From Telluria beijingensis (GTDB lineage Bacteria > Pseudomonadota > Gammaproteobacteria > Burkholderiales > Burkholderiaceae_D), in NCBI RefSeq assembly GCF_030770395.1, contig NZ_CP132480.1:5877218-5941217 (forward strand): 64,000 nucleotides of DNA, written 5' to 3'. A program made the position numbers and the translations under genes. The notes beneath the pieces were generated by a model. The model ran no database searches, was not told the origin of the DNA, and worked only from the letters and a program-made list of their open reading frames with translations. Shown here piece by piece: positions 54,478-63,902 of this stretch. Numbering within the stretch: position 1 is the first letter of the stretch; every line of letters starts with the position of its first letter.

Positions 54478-57400
54478 CAGGCCGCCCCGGCATCGAGCGC
54501 GGGCGGGAAGCGGCGCACTCCATCGCCTTCGAGCCGGCGCGCCTGCCCATCCCAGCGCCAGCGCGAGACATGCACCGCGTCGATGCCTTCGCGTCGCTGC
54601 AGCTGGCAGATCGAGACCCCGGGCAGCTCGGCATAGCAGGCCCATTCGCGTTCGCTGGTCATCACGAAATCGAGATCGAACTCGCGCACCAGCGCCATGC
54701 AGTGGGCGCGCGCCGCGTCGTCGATGCCGGCGAAGGCTTCGTCCAGCAAGACCAGGCGCGGCGCGTCCTTCGAGCCGCCGTGCGTATAAAAGCTCGACAC
54801 CGCGGCGAATAGCGGCACGGTCAGGCCGAGCGCGCGTTCGCCGCTCGACGCGGGCCCCGCCAGCGGACGCCATTGCCCGTCCTGCCAGCGCTGGACACGG
54901 AACCGGTGCCAGCGCCGGTAGTCGAGCGCGCGCGCCAGCATCTCGAGCAGGCTCGCGCTCTCGCCATCGGCGCGGGTGCGCTCGGCCGTGATGCGGTTCT
55001 GCAGCATGGTGCCGACCACTTGCCGGTCTTGCGCCGACCAGGCGTCGAAGCTGGTGTTGAGCAGGCGCTTGCGCGCCGCCTCCAGGCCAACCGGCGCGCC
55101 ATCCGCCCCTTCGGGCAAGGGTTGCCAGTCGAGCCGGAACTTGACGCCGGTCGAGGTCGGCCGCTTCGCCAGTTCGGCATTGATCGCGGTGCGGCGCGCC
55201 TCGGCCTCGCGCAGCATGCGCTGGATCGCCGCCGCCACTTCGGCCTGCAGGTGGTTTTCGAGCACCTCGGTTTCGCGCGCCGTCAGCAAGGCCTGGCGCT
55301 GCGCGATCTCGTCGCGCAGGCTGGCTTCGATCAGGTCGGGGCGCTGCGGGCGGTTCTGGTAGATGATCGTCACGATCATGCCGAAGTCGGTAGTCTCGGC
55401 CTGGGCCTGGTGGCCGAGCGCGGTCAGGGCCGTCAGCAGGCCGGTGTAGTCGTGCGAGAATGCGCTCTGCACCCGCGACCATTCGGCATCGTCCGCCGTC
55501 ACCGTCTGCAAGGCCTGCTCGGCGCGGCGCGCGATGCCGAGCGCGCCATCGATGGTCCAGGACGGCAAATCGGTGTCGAGCTCGGGCAGCGCCACCGCCA
55601 GCAGACCGGTGGCGCAGAAGCGTTCCAGTGCATGCACCGCCTGCTGGCGTGCTTCCTGGCGCTCGGCCAGGGCACGGTCCGCGTCTTCCACCCGCTGCTC
55701 GCTGCGCGCCAGGTCCTTGCCGGCCTGTCCGGCGTCCAGCGTGGCCTGGCGCTGCGCCTGCTCGCCGGCCACGACCGCGCTGCGGTAGCGCGCCAGCCTG
55801 GCTTCGAGTTCGCCGATCTGGCTGCCCACGCGCTCGCGCAGGCTGCGCACCCGGGCCTCGGCCTCGTCCAGCGCCGCCTGCCGCTGCACGGCGAGCTCGC
55901 GCGCGGCGGCCAGGTCGCGCGCCAGTTCGTCGGTGCGCGCGGCCTGGCGTTCGCGCTCCGGCCAGACGTGGCGCACCTCGGCGCTGCGCAGCAGCAGGTC
56001 GTGCAGCGCGCCCTCGAACGCCATCAAGGCCGCGCCGGCCTGCGCCAATCCGGCCGCCTCCGGCGCCAGGCCAAGGTCGGCCGCATCGTTCATCAACTGC
56101 TCGCGGGCGGCGCGCCAGGCGGCATCGCTCGCGCCCAGGCGCTCGTCGGCCTGCGCCAGCCGGGCCAGCGACTGGCGGCGCTGCCGCTCGAGCGCACCGG
56201 CCGTCACGTGCGCCGCGCGCAGTTCGGCGTCCGACGGCGCACTGCGCCATTCCTGCGCGGCGCGGGCGCGCCGCTCGCCCAGGTCGGCCAGCTGGGCATC
56301 GAGCCGCGCCAGGTCGTGCCGCAGCGTGTCCAGCTCGTCGCCGATCTGCGCGATGCGCAGGCGCCGCGCCTCGGCGCGGCTGGCGGCGCCGATGTACTCG
56401 GCAACCGGCTTACGCCAGTCGCCGGCCAGCGGGCCGACACGGAAGCGCCCATCCGGCGCCACCCACGCTTCGGCGCCGTCCTGGGCCGCCACCGAGCAGG
56501 CGATCGAGCGCAACAGACGTTGCAGTTGCCCGGCGTCGACCGCCGCGCCGGCGGCAGGCACGATCCAGTCGGCCAGCGCCGACGCCTGCTCCTTGCGCGC
56601 GAGCAGGAAGGTATCGCCCAGGCCCGGGCCAGCCGCGTCGAACGTACCGTCGGGCGCCACCCAGGCGTCGAGGATGCCGCTCGCCTCCAGCGCCGCCTCC
56701 AGTCCCGCCTGTTCGCCATCGAGCCAGGCGCGCCCAGGATTGAACTCGACCAGTTTCCAGAATGGCGCGCCGGCACGTGACGCAGCACGCGCATCCGGCG
56801 CGCGCTGGTAGGGCGCGGGCGGCGCCTGGTCTTCGCCAAGGGCCAGGCGCGCACGTTCGGCTTCCAGCGCCAGGCGCTGCGCGTCAACACCATCCCGTTG
56901 CCGGCGCGCCTCGGCTTCCTGCTGCGACAGCCGCAGGCTGGCGGCATGCTGCGCATCGTCGATCGCCTGGCGCGCGGGATTGTCGCCCTCCAGCGTGGCG
57001 CTCCAGTCGCCCAGCGCCTCGAACAGCGTGGCCGGGTCGGCCAGCGCCAGTTCGCGCAACGTTGCCGCATGGTCCTGCCAGGCCGCGACCAGGGTTTCGC
57101 CCGCAGTCGCCACCGCCGCATCGGCCTCGGTGGCGCGCGCGCTCGCCTCGGACAACTCGTCGGCGCGGTCGTCGCGCGTGCGCTGGGCTTCGCTGCGGCG
57201 TTGCCCGGCCTCGCGCTCCTGGCGCAGGCGTCCTTCGACCACACCGATGTCTGCGCGACGCTGTGCGGCCAGTTGGCGCAGCCCTTGCTGCAGCTGGACA
57301 CAGGCGCGCTCCGGCAAGGCTGCTGCGGCGTCGGCCTCGGCCAGCGCACCGGCATCGCGCCAGGCGTCCTTCGCCACCACGCCGGCTTGCCGTGCATGGG

Positions 57401-58640
57401 CCTCGGTCGTGGCGTGCGCCTGGGCCAGCGCCGCGCGCGCGGCTTCGGCCCTTGCCTGCACCTGTTCGAGCAGGCTGCCATCGCGGGCATGCCGCTCTTC
57501 GTTGCGGCGCACGTCCGCCTGCGCTGCCTGCGCGTCGTGGCGGGACGCAGCCGCCATCCGCTCCAGCTGGCCGAGGCGGTTCGCGTCCTGCATCAGCGGG
57601 TCCGACTGGATCTCGTCGAGCGCGGCGCGGTCTTGTGCCAGCCGGCTGTCGATCTCGCCCAGCCTGCGCTGCTGCTGCGCCTCCTCGGCGGCGGCCTTCT
57701 CGAGCACCAGGCGGGCTTCGTTCAGTTCGCGGCTGGACTTGTCGAACCCGGTCTGCGCCGAACGCAGCACCTGGGCCTGGCGCCGCGCATTGACGCGCGC
57801 ATAGCGCTGGTACAAGCCATTGAAGGCGCCGATCGCCTTCGCCAGCGCCTGCAGCTCGGCCAGCTGCAAGCCGTATTCTTCGAGCTGGCTCATGGCCTCG
57901 GCCACGTCGGTCAAGAGGTCGTCGGACAAGGGCGGCAGCGCTTCGGTCAGCGCATTCGACAGGTTGTCTTCGTTCGGCTTCTTGGACAACTGCGGCTGGC
58001 GCAACTGGATCAGCGTGTCCATCAGCGCGCCGTAGCGCGCCTCGCCCAGGTGGAACAGGCGCTCGTCGACCGCGCGCCGGTAGGCGCCCGCGGTCTCGAA
58101 CACCCGCCCGTGCTCGCCCAGCGCCAGCCCCAGTCGGTCCTTGCCCAGCACCGCGCGCTGCGGATTGATCAGCCACAGCTCGCGGCCGATGCGCTGGCCC
58201 TCGGTGACGAAGAACCAGCTGTCGACCTGCGCGCGCGCCGCCACCGCCGACAGGCCGCAACCGAGCGTCAGGTAGCGCGGCGTGCCATCCTCGTCGATGC
58301 GGCCGAACTCGATCCAGGCGTAGCCGATGCGCCGCTCATGCTTGCCGAGCAGGAGGTTCCACGCCATGCGCTTGCCAGGGTCGCCATCCGGTTCGATCCG
58401 CGACGGCTTGAGGCTGGCATCGAACAGGAAGGGCAAGGTCAGCGACAGGACCTTCGACTTGCCGGTGCCGTTATTGCCGCGCAAGAGCAGGTGGCCGTCG
58501 TGGAACCAGAACTCCTCGCTATCGTAGTGAAACAGTTCGACCAGGCCGATGCGCAGCGGCTGCCAGCGGGAGCGCAGCGGTTCGGGCAGGGCCGGCGTTT
58601 CGGGGGCGGTGGAGTCAGTCAGGAATAATGAATCGGTCAT
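54477..58640 (-). CDS. jetC: Wadjet JetC-type SMC-like ATPase (TIGR02680-like)
   Basis: 1387 residues. N-terminal Walker A RGNNGTGKSKVLSLTLPFLFDA (about residue 55); two long coiled-coil blocks with many Ala/Arg/Glu/Gln; C-terminal signature SSGERALGLTVPLFAAVSSF and Walker B RLVLLDEAFAGIDDAARAH. It is the DNA-loop-extruding motor of the defence complex. Start ATG at 58640 overlaps the jetB stop. Long plus-strand reading frames across it are antisense shadows of its Ala/Arg-rich sequence. Confidence 0.92.
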   Translation of the reverse strand: MTDSLFLTDSTAPETPALPEPLRSRWQPLRIGLVELFHYDSEEFWFHDGHLLLRGNNGTGKSKVLSLTLPFLFDASLKPSRIEPDGDPGKRMAWNLLLGKHERRIGYAWIEFGRIDEDGTPRYLTLGCGLSAVAARAQVDSWFFVTEGQRIGRELWLINPQRAVLGKDRLGLALGEHGRVFETAGAYRRAVDERLFHLGEARYGALMDTLIQLRQPQLSKKPNEDNLSNALTEALPPLSDDLLTDVAEAMSQLEEYGLQLAELQALAKAIGAFNGLYQRYARVNARRQAQVLRSAQTGFDKSSRELNEARLVLEKAAAEEAQQQRRLGEIDSRLAQDRAALDEIQSDPLMQDANRLGQLERMAAASRHDAQAAQADVRRNEERHARDGSLLEQVQARAEAARAALAQAHATTEAHARQAGVVAKDAWRDAGALAEADAAAALPERACVQLQQGLRQLAAQRRADIGVVEGRLRQEREAGQRRSEAQRTRDDRADELSEASARATEADAAVATAGETLVAAWQDHAATLRELALADPATLFEALGDWSATLEGDNPARQAIDDAQHAASLRLSQQEAEARRQRDGVDAQRLALEAERARLALGEDQAPPAPYQRAPDARAASRAGAPFWKLVEFNPGRAWLDGEQAGLEAALEASGILDAWVAPDGTFDAAGPGLGDTFLLARKEQASALADWIVPAAGAAVDAGQLQRLLRSIACSVAAQDGAEAWVAPDGRFRVGPLAGDWRKPVAEYIGAASRAEARRLRIAQIGDELDTLRHDLARLDAQLADLGERRARAAQEWRSAPSDAELRAAHVTAGALERQRRQSLARLAQADERLGASDAAWRAAREQLMNDAADLGLAPEAAGLAQAGAALMAFEGALHDLLLRSAEVRHVWPERERQAARTDELARDLAAARELAVQRQAALDEAEARVRSLRERVGSQIGELEARLARYRSAVVAGEQAQRQATLDAGQAGKDLARSEQRVEDADRALAERQEARQQAVHALERFCATGLLAVALPELDTDLPSWTIDGALGIARRAEQALQTVTADDAEWSRVQSAFSHDYTGLLTALTALGHQAQAETTDFGMIVTIIYQNRPQRPDLIEASLRDEIAQRQALLTARETEVLENHLQAEVAAAIQRMLREAEARRTAINAELAKRPTSTGVKFRLDWQPLPEGADGAPVGLEAARKRLLNTSFDAWSAQDRQVVGTMLQNRITAERTRADGESASLLEMLARALDYRRWHRFRVQRWQDGQWRPLAGPASSGERALGLTVPLFAAVSSFYTHGGSKDAPRLVLLDEAFAGIDDAARAHCMALVREFDLDFVMTSEREWACYAELPGVSICQLQRREGIDAVHVSRWRWDGQARRLEGDGVRRFPPALDAGAA

Positions 58641-59902
58641 CAGAAGAGATCCGTCTGTGCCGCAGGGGCAGTGTGGTTGGCGGGACTCTTGCGCGCCACG
58701 ATGTCGGTGCTGCCTAGCGAGAAGCGGGCCAGGGCCGGCAACGCGCGCACGGCATCGCCTTCGCGCCGCACCAGGCGCAGCGACGCCAGCCGGGCCAGCG
58801 CATTGCGCGCCAGTTCCTGTTCGGCGCCGGGAAGGCGCGCGGCCTTGTTCCAGTAGCGGCCATACTCCTGCACCGCCTCCCGGATGAATTCCTGTATCGC
58901 GTCTTCGGTGACGGCCGCGCCGGGTGCGGCGCGCTCGGCGCCGGCCAGGAATTCCGCCACCAGCAGCGTGACGTGGGATGCGGTGCCGGTGGCCGGCATC
59001 GCGACGTCGGTCAGTTCGCCGGCCTCGTCGACCAGGGCCAGTCCTTCGGCGCGCTGCTCGGGCGCCAGCCCGGTCGCATCGCACAGGCGCGCGGCAAGCG
59101 CGCCGCGCTGGTTCGTGAAATAGGCGCGCATGGCAGGGTCGCCATCGAGCTCGTCGAAGTACAGCACCGGGTCGTCGAGCAGGCGCCGCGCCAGGTGGTG
59201 GCGCATCGCGGTGCGCCGCCCTTCGTCGCTGTCGGGTACGAATTCCTCGGTCAGGGCAGCCAGGCGCGCATCCAGCGTGGCCGGGGCGCTGTCGGCGGGC
59301 CAGGTCGATGCGCCGCGCGAGCTGGCCATCAGCCCGGCCAGCACCCGTCGCTGCACATCGTACAGCGCGTCGCCGGCATGGCTGACGAAGGCATCCTCGT
59401 CGCCCGCCACCCGCTGCAGCACGCCCAGCGACAGCAGGTAGCGGCAGATGGCGACCAGCTCGCGCCGTTCATGGTGCGACTCGAGCAGGAAGCTGAAGCC
59501 GCGCACGGCCAGTTCCGGATCGGCGGCCAGGGCCAGCAGCCGTTCGCCCAGCGCGCGCAGGGTGATCTGTGGGTCGGAGCGCTCGAGCGCCGCGCAGGCC
59601 AGGCAGAACAGGATGTAGCGGCGGCGATCGAAATCGGGCGCGCCGCGGGTGGCGTCGCCCAGGTCGGCCGGCCGCTTGTACAGGCGCGCGCAATCGTGTT
59701 CGACGTGCAGGATCCAGCCGGCCGACTGCGAGAACCAGTCGCGCAATTCCTGCGCATGCCGCCGCACCGCGCCAAAGTCCGGATGGGCCGCCGTCATCAA
59801 GGGGCACATCAGCAGCGCGCGCAAGGCATCGCGCCGCTCTTCTTCGCGGTGGCGGCTCAGGACGTCCCCGACCTGGGCGGCGCCGGGACGGGCGCGGCTC
59901 AT
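58640..59902 (-). CDS. jetB: Wadjet JetB-type subunit (DUF2398, TIGR02678-like)
   Basis: 420 residues, MSRARPGAAQVGDVLSRHREEERRDALRALLMCPLM onward; includes LRDWFSQSAGWILHVEHDCARLYKRPADLGDATRGAPDFDRRRYILFCLACAALERSDPQITL, typical of DUF2398 proteins. By analogy with JetB/MukE it would be the kite-type subunit bridging JetA and the SMC motor. Overlaps jetA by 4 bp and jetC by 1 bp. Confidence 0.88.
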   Translation of the reverse strand: MSRARPGAAQVGDVLSRHREEERRDALRALLMCPLMTAAHPDFGAVRRHAQELRDWFSQSAGWILHVEHDCARLYKRPADLGDATRGAPDFDRRRYILFCLACAALERSDPQITLRALGERLLALAADPELAVRGFSFLLESHHERRELVAICRYLLSLGVLQRVAGDEDAFVSHAGDALYDVQRRVLAGLMASSRGASTWPADSAPATLDARLAALTEEFVPDSDEGRRTAMRHHLARRLLDDPVLYFDELDGDPAMRAYFTNQRGALAARLCDATGLAPEQRAEGLALVDEAGELTDVAMPATGTASHVTLLVAEFLAGAERAAPGAAVTEDAIQEFIREAVQEYGRYWNKAARLPGAEQELARNALARLASLRLVRREGDAVRALPALARFSLGSTDIVARKSPANHTAPAAQTDLF

Positions 59903-61425
59903 GGCCGGTCTCCGGCTGGCGTGACGGTCAGCAGGTGGTCGCGTCCGGAAAACACGCCCAGTGCGGTGCGGATGCTGGCGCGGCTGCCATCGGCCAGCGG
60001 CTCCAGGCGGATGCGCAGCAAGCCATCCGCGCTATGGCATTCGACCGCTTGGTCGGGATCGCGCTGCGCCACCAGCGCCTCGCCCAGCAGGGCCAGGAAC
60101 AGGCGGAACGCATGGGCGTCGAGCTTTTCCAGCTCGGACAGCCTGGTCGGCCGGCCATTGGCGAGCGTGGCGCGGGCGGCGTCGATCTGGGCCCGCTCTT
60201 CGGCGATGTGGGCGGCCAGCATGGCCCGCTCGGCATCGCGGTCGCGCACATGCGGCGGCGCGCCGCGCGGCGTGACCTCGCCCTGCTCGCGCAGGCGCGG
60301 ATGGATCGGCACCGCCGGCGCATCGGCCCACGGCGTCGAGGCCGGCAGCTGTTCATGGCGCGCGACGGCTTCGCTCTGCAGGCTGAAGTGGCGCGCCGGA
60401 TTGAGCGCGAAGCCGGCCCGCCACAGGCGGTGCGCCTCGTCGTCGTCGCGCGCATCGGCGAACCAGCGCGCCATGATGCGAAAGTCGGCCGAGCGGTCGC
60501 TGCGTCCGCTGCGCCGCTCGTTGAGGGCCGCCACCGCCGCCAGCAATTGGGGAATCGCCGAGCGCACCCTGGCGCGCAGCAGTTCGGATTGCGCCGGGAT
60601 GTGGCCCTCGCTGATGAACCAGCGCGACAGGCCGCGCCACCGTTCGCGCCAGGTGACCAGGCGCGCCTCGAGCGCCGCCGCCTCGTTTGCGCCGGGGGCG
60701 CTGTCGCGCCGTTCGCGGCCGGCGGCCAACATCAGGAGCGATTCGATGACGGCGTCCAGTTCGACGATGCGCGCGGCGATGATGCCGGAGCGGGCGACCA
60801 GGTCGCCGACGAAACGCTGCAGGTAATCGATCAGGCGCTGCTTGAACGCGATCACCGCCTGCACCTCGGCCTGCTGCAGCTCGATGGCGCGGGCGACGCC
60901 GGCCATGAAGGCCTGGGCTTCGTCGGCTAGCCGCTCGAACACACGCACCAGGTCGCGCAATACCGTGTGCACCTTGGCCGCATCGGGCGCCGGCGCGGCC
61001 GCCAGTGCGATCAGCGCGTTGAGGTCGGTGAGGATGTCCTCGAGCGCGACGGTCTGCAGCTCGCTCTGGCGCGCCAGTGTCTGCGCGAAGGTGAGCAGCG
61101 CCGCTTCGACCGCTTCGCCGCCCAACGAAAGGCGGTACAGGTAGCGGGCGCGATAGAAGTCCTCGATGCTCGAGACCCGGGCGGTATCCGGCTGGACCTC
61201 AAGGTTGCCCCAGTCCGCCAGCTGGGTCAATGCCATCTGGATGTCGTCGAGCGATGGCGTGGCGCCCGGCCAGCGCGCTTCGATCTGCACCTCGTCGGGC
61301 CGCAACTGCAGGCGGAACTGACGCTTGGCGGCAGCGAAGGTTTCCATGATCGCGCGGTAATGCGCGGCCTTGTCGGTGGCGACGTGGCGGAACAGGCTGG
61401 TGGCGGGATGGGCGGGATCGATCAT
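59899..61425 (-). CDS. jetA: Wadjet JetA-type subunit (DUF2397, TIGR02677-like)
   Basis: 508 residues, MIDPAHPATSLFRHVATDKAAHYRAIMETFAAAKRQFRLQLRPDEV onward, with a helical middle (LTQLADWGNLEVQPDTARVSSIEDFYRARYLYRLS, typical DUF2397 winged-helix block). By analogy with JetA/MukF it is the kleisin. First gene of the operon jetA-jetB-jetC-jetD. The DUF2397/2398/SMC/2399 set is, to my knowledge, filed as Wadjet type III. Confidence 0.88.
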   Translation of the reverse strand: MIDPAHPATSLFRHVATDKAAHYRAIMETFAAAKRQFRLQLRPDEVQIEARWPGATPSLDDIQMALTQLADWGNLEVQPDTARVSSIEDFYRARYLYRLSLGGEAVEAALLTFAQTLARQSELQTVALEDILTDLNALIALAAAPAPDAAKVHTVLRDLVRVFERLADEAQAFMAGVARAIELQQAEVQAVIAFKQRLIDYLQRFVGDLVARSGIIAARIVELDAVIESLLMLAAGRERRDSAPGANEAAALEARLVTWRERWRGLSRWFISEGHIPAQSELLRARVRSAIPQLLAAVAALNERRSGRSDRSADFRIMARWFADARDDDEAHRLWRAGFALNPARHFSLQSEAVARHEQLPASTPWADAPAVPIHPRLREQGEVTPRGAPPHVRDRDAERAMLAAHIAEERAQIDAARATLANGRPTRLSELEKLDAHAFRLFLALLGEALVAQRDPDQAVECHSADGLLRIRLEPLADGSRASIRTALGVFSGRDHLLTVTPAGDRP

Positions 61426-61479
61426 TCAGGAATCGGCGAATCGGCACCGGATGACTATAGTGGCATACCGGCGCATGCG

Positions 61480-62103
61480 TCAAACCGACATCGATGCGAC
61501 GAGCTCGTGGTACCAGCGCTCCTGGCGCGTCTTGTGCAGGCGATACCAGGCCTTCGCGGTTTCCGGACGCCAGACTTTCAGCATCTTGAGCACTTCATAC
61601 GAAAACTCGACGGGCGCCAGTCCCGTGGCGGTGATGAGGTTATCGCCGCGCACCGCCGCCTCCTTGCGATAGAAGGCCTCGCCGCGGTAGCCAGGGCAGG
61701 TTTGCTTGAGCAGGCCGAGGTCATCCGAGGTATGGCGGCGCTCGTCGAGCGCGCCGACACGCGCCAGGCCGGCCGTGGCGCCGCAAATCGCCGCGACCTG
61801 GTGCCCCTGGTCGAGTGCATCTCGGGCGAATTCCAGGATGGGATCGGCTTGTGGCGTGCTCCATATATCCGCGCCGGGCAGCAGCAGCACGTCGCCCTTC
61901 TGCAGTTGGATCGCGTCGAGCGTCATGTCCGGCATGTAGCGTACGCCGCCCATGCTGTCGATGGGGTCGCGGGTGATGCCGACCTTGAGCAGGCCGAAAT
62001 CCATCGACGGATCGGCAAAGAAGCGGCGGCTGTGCAGCTCCGCGGTGAGATAGCCGATCTCCCAATCCGCCATGGTGTCGACGACGACCAGATAGAGTTT
62101 CAT
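61480..62103 (-). CDS. DJ-1/PfpI-family protein
   Basis: 207 residues. MKLYLVVVDTMADWEIGYLTAELHSRRFF is the family opening, and QVAAICGATAGLARVGALDERRHTS contains the nucleophile-elbow Cys of GATase1-like DJ-1/PfpI proteins. Possibly a stress-related hydrolase or glyoxalase; no specific function. The start overlaps the LysR gene stop by 4 bp, so the two are transcribed together and the LysR protein may control something nearby. Confidence 0.85.
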   Translation of the reverse strand: MKLYLVVVDTMADWEIGYLTAELHSRRFFADPSMDFGLLKVGITRDPIDSMGGVRYMPDMTLDAIQLQKGDVLLLPGADIWSTPQADPILEFARDALDQGHQVAAICGATAGLARVGALDERRHTSDDLGLLKQTCPGYRGEAFYRKEAAVRGDNLITATGLAPVEFSYEVLKMLKVWRPETAKAWYRLHKTRQERWYHELVASMSV

Positions 62104-63014
62104 GGGACTTCCTTGTTCGATGGGCTTGCAGCATGGCTGCGCAGCCATGTGGTGAAATCGCGTACTTCTTCCGTGGCGTGGGCATCGCGCGGCAGGACGA
62201 GATAGTATGCGGCGGCGGCGGGAATGCTGGAAGAACCGATCCGGCGCAGCGTTCCCGCCTTGACCGCATCGGCTACCAGCCAGCTGCGGGCGAGCGCGAC
62301 GCCCTGGCCATTCTCGGCTGCTTGCAGGGCCAACGCGGAATCGCGGTAGACGGCGCCGTATTGTTGGTTCGTGTCGATCGCGCCGTCTTGCCCGAACCAG
62401 ACGGTCCACGGATGAAAGTCGTCGCGCAGCAGGGTGGCGCGGATCAGATCCTCGTTCGCATGGAGACCGTGCTCGCGCAGATAGGCCGGGCTGGCAACCG
62501 GGAACAGGCACTCTTCGAACAGAAGTTCGCTGCGCACCCCCGGCCACTGCCCGCTGCCATAGCGAATACCCAGGTGCGCGCCAGAGGCTTCCAGGTCGGC
62601 AATCGCCTGGGTGGATGAGATGTCGACATCGATGTCCGGATGGCGCAGGAAGAAATCGCCGATGCGCGGGAGCAGCCAGCGGGCGGCGAAGGAAGGCAGC
62701 ACATTGATGCGCAAGCGTCGTACATCCGCATGACGCAGTGCCTCTGCCACGTCGAACAACTGCTGCAGGACCGGACGCACCACGGACAGGAATTGTTGGC
62801 CCTTGGGCGTAAGCGCGATTTCTCGGCGTGAGCGGTCGATCAGGGACGTCCGCAATGAAGACTCGAGCGCCCGCATTTGATGGCTGATGGCGCTGTGGGT
62901 CACGTGCAGCTCGTCCGCGGCAAGCGTGAAGCTGCGCAGGCGTCCGATCGCTTCGAACGCACGCAGCGTGTGCATCGGCGGCAGCGACGAGTTTGATGTG
63001 TGAATGGCATTCAT
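62100..63014 (-). CDS. LysR-family regulator, GcvA-like
   Basis: 304 residues from MNAIHTSNSSLPPMHTLRAFEAIGRLRSFTLAADELHVTHSAISHQMRALESSLRTSLIDRS; the helix-turn-helix and LPPMHTLRAFEA opening are of the GcvA/AmpR type. The C-terminal half is a periplasmic-binding-like effector domain (INVLPSFAARWLLPRIGDFF). It is divergent from the transporter gene at 63091 across 76 bp, which is the usual arrangement for its target. Confidence 0.9.
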   Translation of the reverse strand: MNAIHTSNSSLPPMHTLRAFEAIGRLRSFTLAADELHVTHSAISHQMRALESSLRTSLIDRSRREIALTPKGQQFLSVVRPVLQQLFDVAEALRHADVRRLRINVLPSFAARWLLPRIGDFFLRHPDIDVDISSTQAIADLEASGAHLGIRYGSGQWPGVRSELLFEECLFPVASPAYLREHGLHANEDLIRATLLRDDFHPWTVWFGQDGAIDTNQQYGAVYRDSALALQAAENGQGVALARSWLVADAVKAGTLRRIGSSSIPAAAAYYLVLPRDAHATEEVRDFTTWLRSHAASPSNKEVP

Positions 63015-63090
63015 GATCTGGTGAGTATAAAGCGTTTTTTCTGCGAGACATCCGCTGATATAACGTGAGCTTTGTTCACGGAGACCAGTA

Positions 63091-63897
63091 ATGAAACCGC
63101 TGCATTTGCTCGCTGCGATCGGGGTTGTCGCCATTTGGGGCTGCAATTTCGTCGTCATCAAACTCGGGCTGGACGAGTTGCCGCCCTTGTTGTTATGCGC
63201 GCTGCGCTTTTTATTCGCGGCGCTGCCGGCGGTGTTTTTCGTCAAAAGGCCGCACATTCCGTTCAGCGGCATCGTCGCTTATGGCCTGGTCATGTTCGGA
63301 CTGCAGTTTGCCTTCCTGTTTGGCGGAATGGCGCTTGGCATATCGGCCGGGTTGGCCTCGCTCGCGCTGCAGCTTCAATCCTTTCTGACGATTGCCCTCG
63401 CCGCCTGGTTGCTCGGCGATCGGCCAACTTACTTCCAGGTCGGCGGCGCCTTGCTTGCGTTGGGCGGCATAGCCGTTATCGGGGCGAACACTGGCGGCGA
63501 TGTTTCCATCCTGGGACTGACGGCAGTCATTCTTGCAGCGCTCGCATGGGCGTGCGGGAATCTCATGTCCAAGCGTTTTGGCAGGGTCAATACGGTCGTG
63601 GTATTACAGGAGGATATGCAAGCATGGAAAGCAGCGGCCTTTGTGCTCGTGATCCTGGGTCTGTGTGTAATGCCGTTAAGTTAAGAGTAGCCACCACGTC
63701 GTTACCTCCACTGGAGGTGACGACTTCCCGCGAAGGCGGGAACCCAAGTTCTGCTGACGTCGTCGAAACGCTCGCAGAATTAGGTTCCCGCCTTCGCGGG
63801 AACGACGGTTTTTACGCTAACTTAACGGCATTAGGGTCTGTATGTGAACCAGTTCGGGGCAAGATTGTATGCGGGGATGAAAGGAGTGCAGGCGTGA
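63091..63897 (+). pseudogene. EamA-family transporter, second domain lost and interrupted by a MITE-like element
   Basis: The first EamA domain is intact (MKPLHLLAAIGVVAIWGCNFVVIKLG to LAWACGNLMSKRFGRVNTVVV, five helices). The next codons, QAWKAAAFVLVILGL, belong to the extreme C-terminus of the family, so about 110 codons of the second domain are missing, in frame. A 166-bp element (63668-63833) then interrupts the sequence and supplies a stop at 63682-63684; the original end (VNQFGARLYAGMKGVQA) resumes at 63844 and stops at 63895-63897. Full-length relatives have about 295 residues. It is surely non-functional. Confidence 0.85.
63668..63833. mobile_element. MITE-like element, 166 bp, with 16-bp terminal inverted repeats
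   Basis: Perfect terminal inverted repeats TAATGCCGTTAAGTTA (63668-63683) and its inverse (63818-63833). Flanking direct repeats GGGTCTGTGTG (63657-63667) and GGGTCTGTATG (63834-63844) differ at one base and look like an 11-bp target duplication. Inside are two inverted copies of the CCCGC/GCGGG hairpin core seen at 12422-12527 and 20261-20312. No coding capacity, so it would need a transposase in trans. Confidence 0.85.
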
Positions 63898-63902
63898 GAA
63901 GC

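Noticed and set aside
54873..56780. 635-codon plus-strand frame opposite jetC
   Set aside because: It is the antisense of the Ala/Arg/Glu-rich coiled coil of JetC; no start signal or domain.
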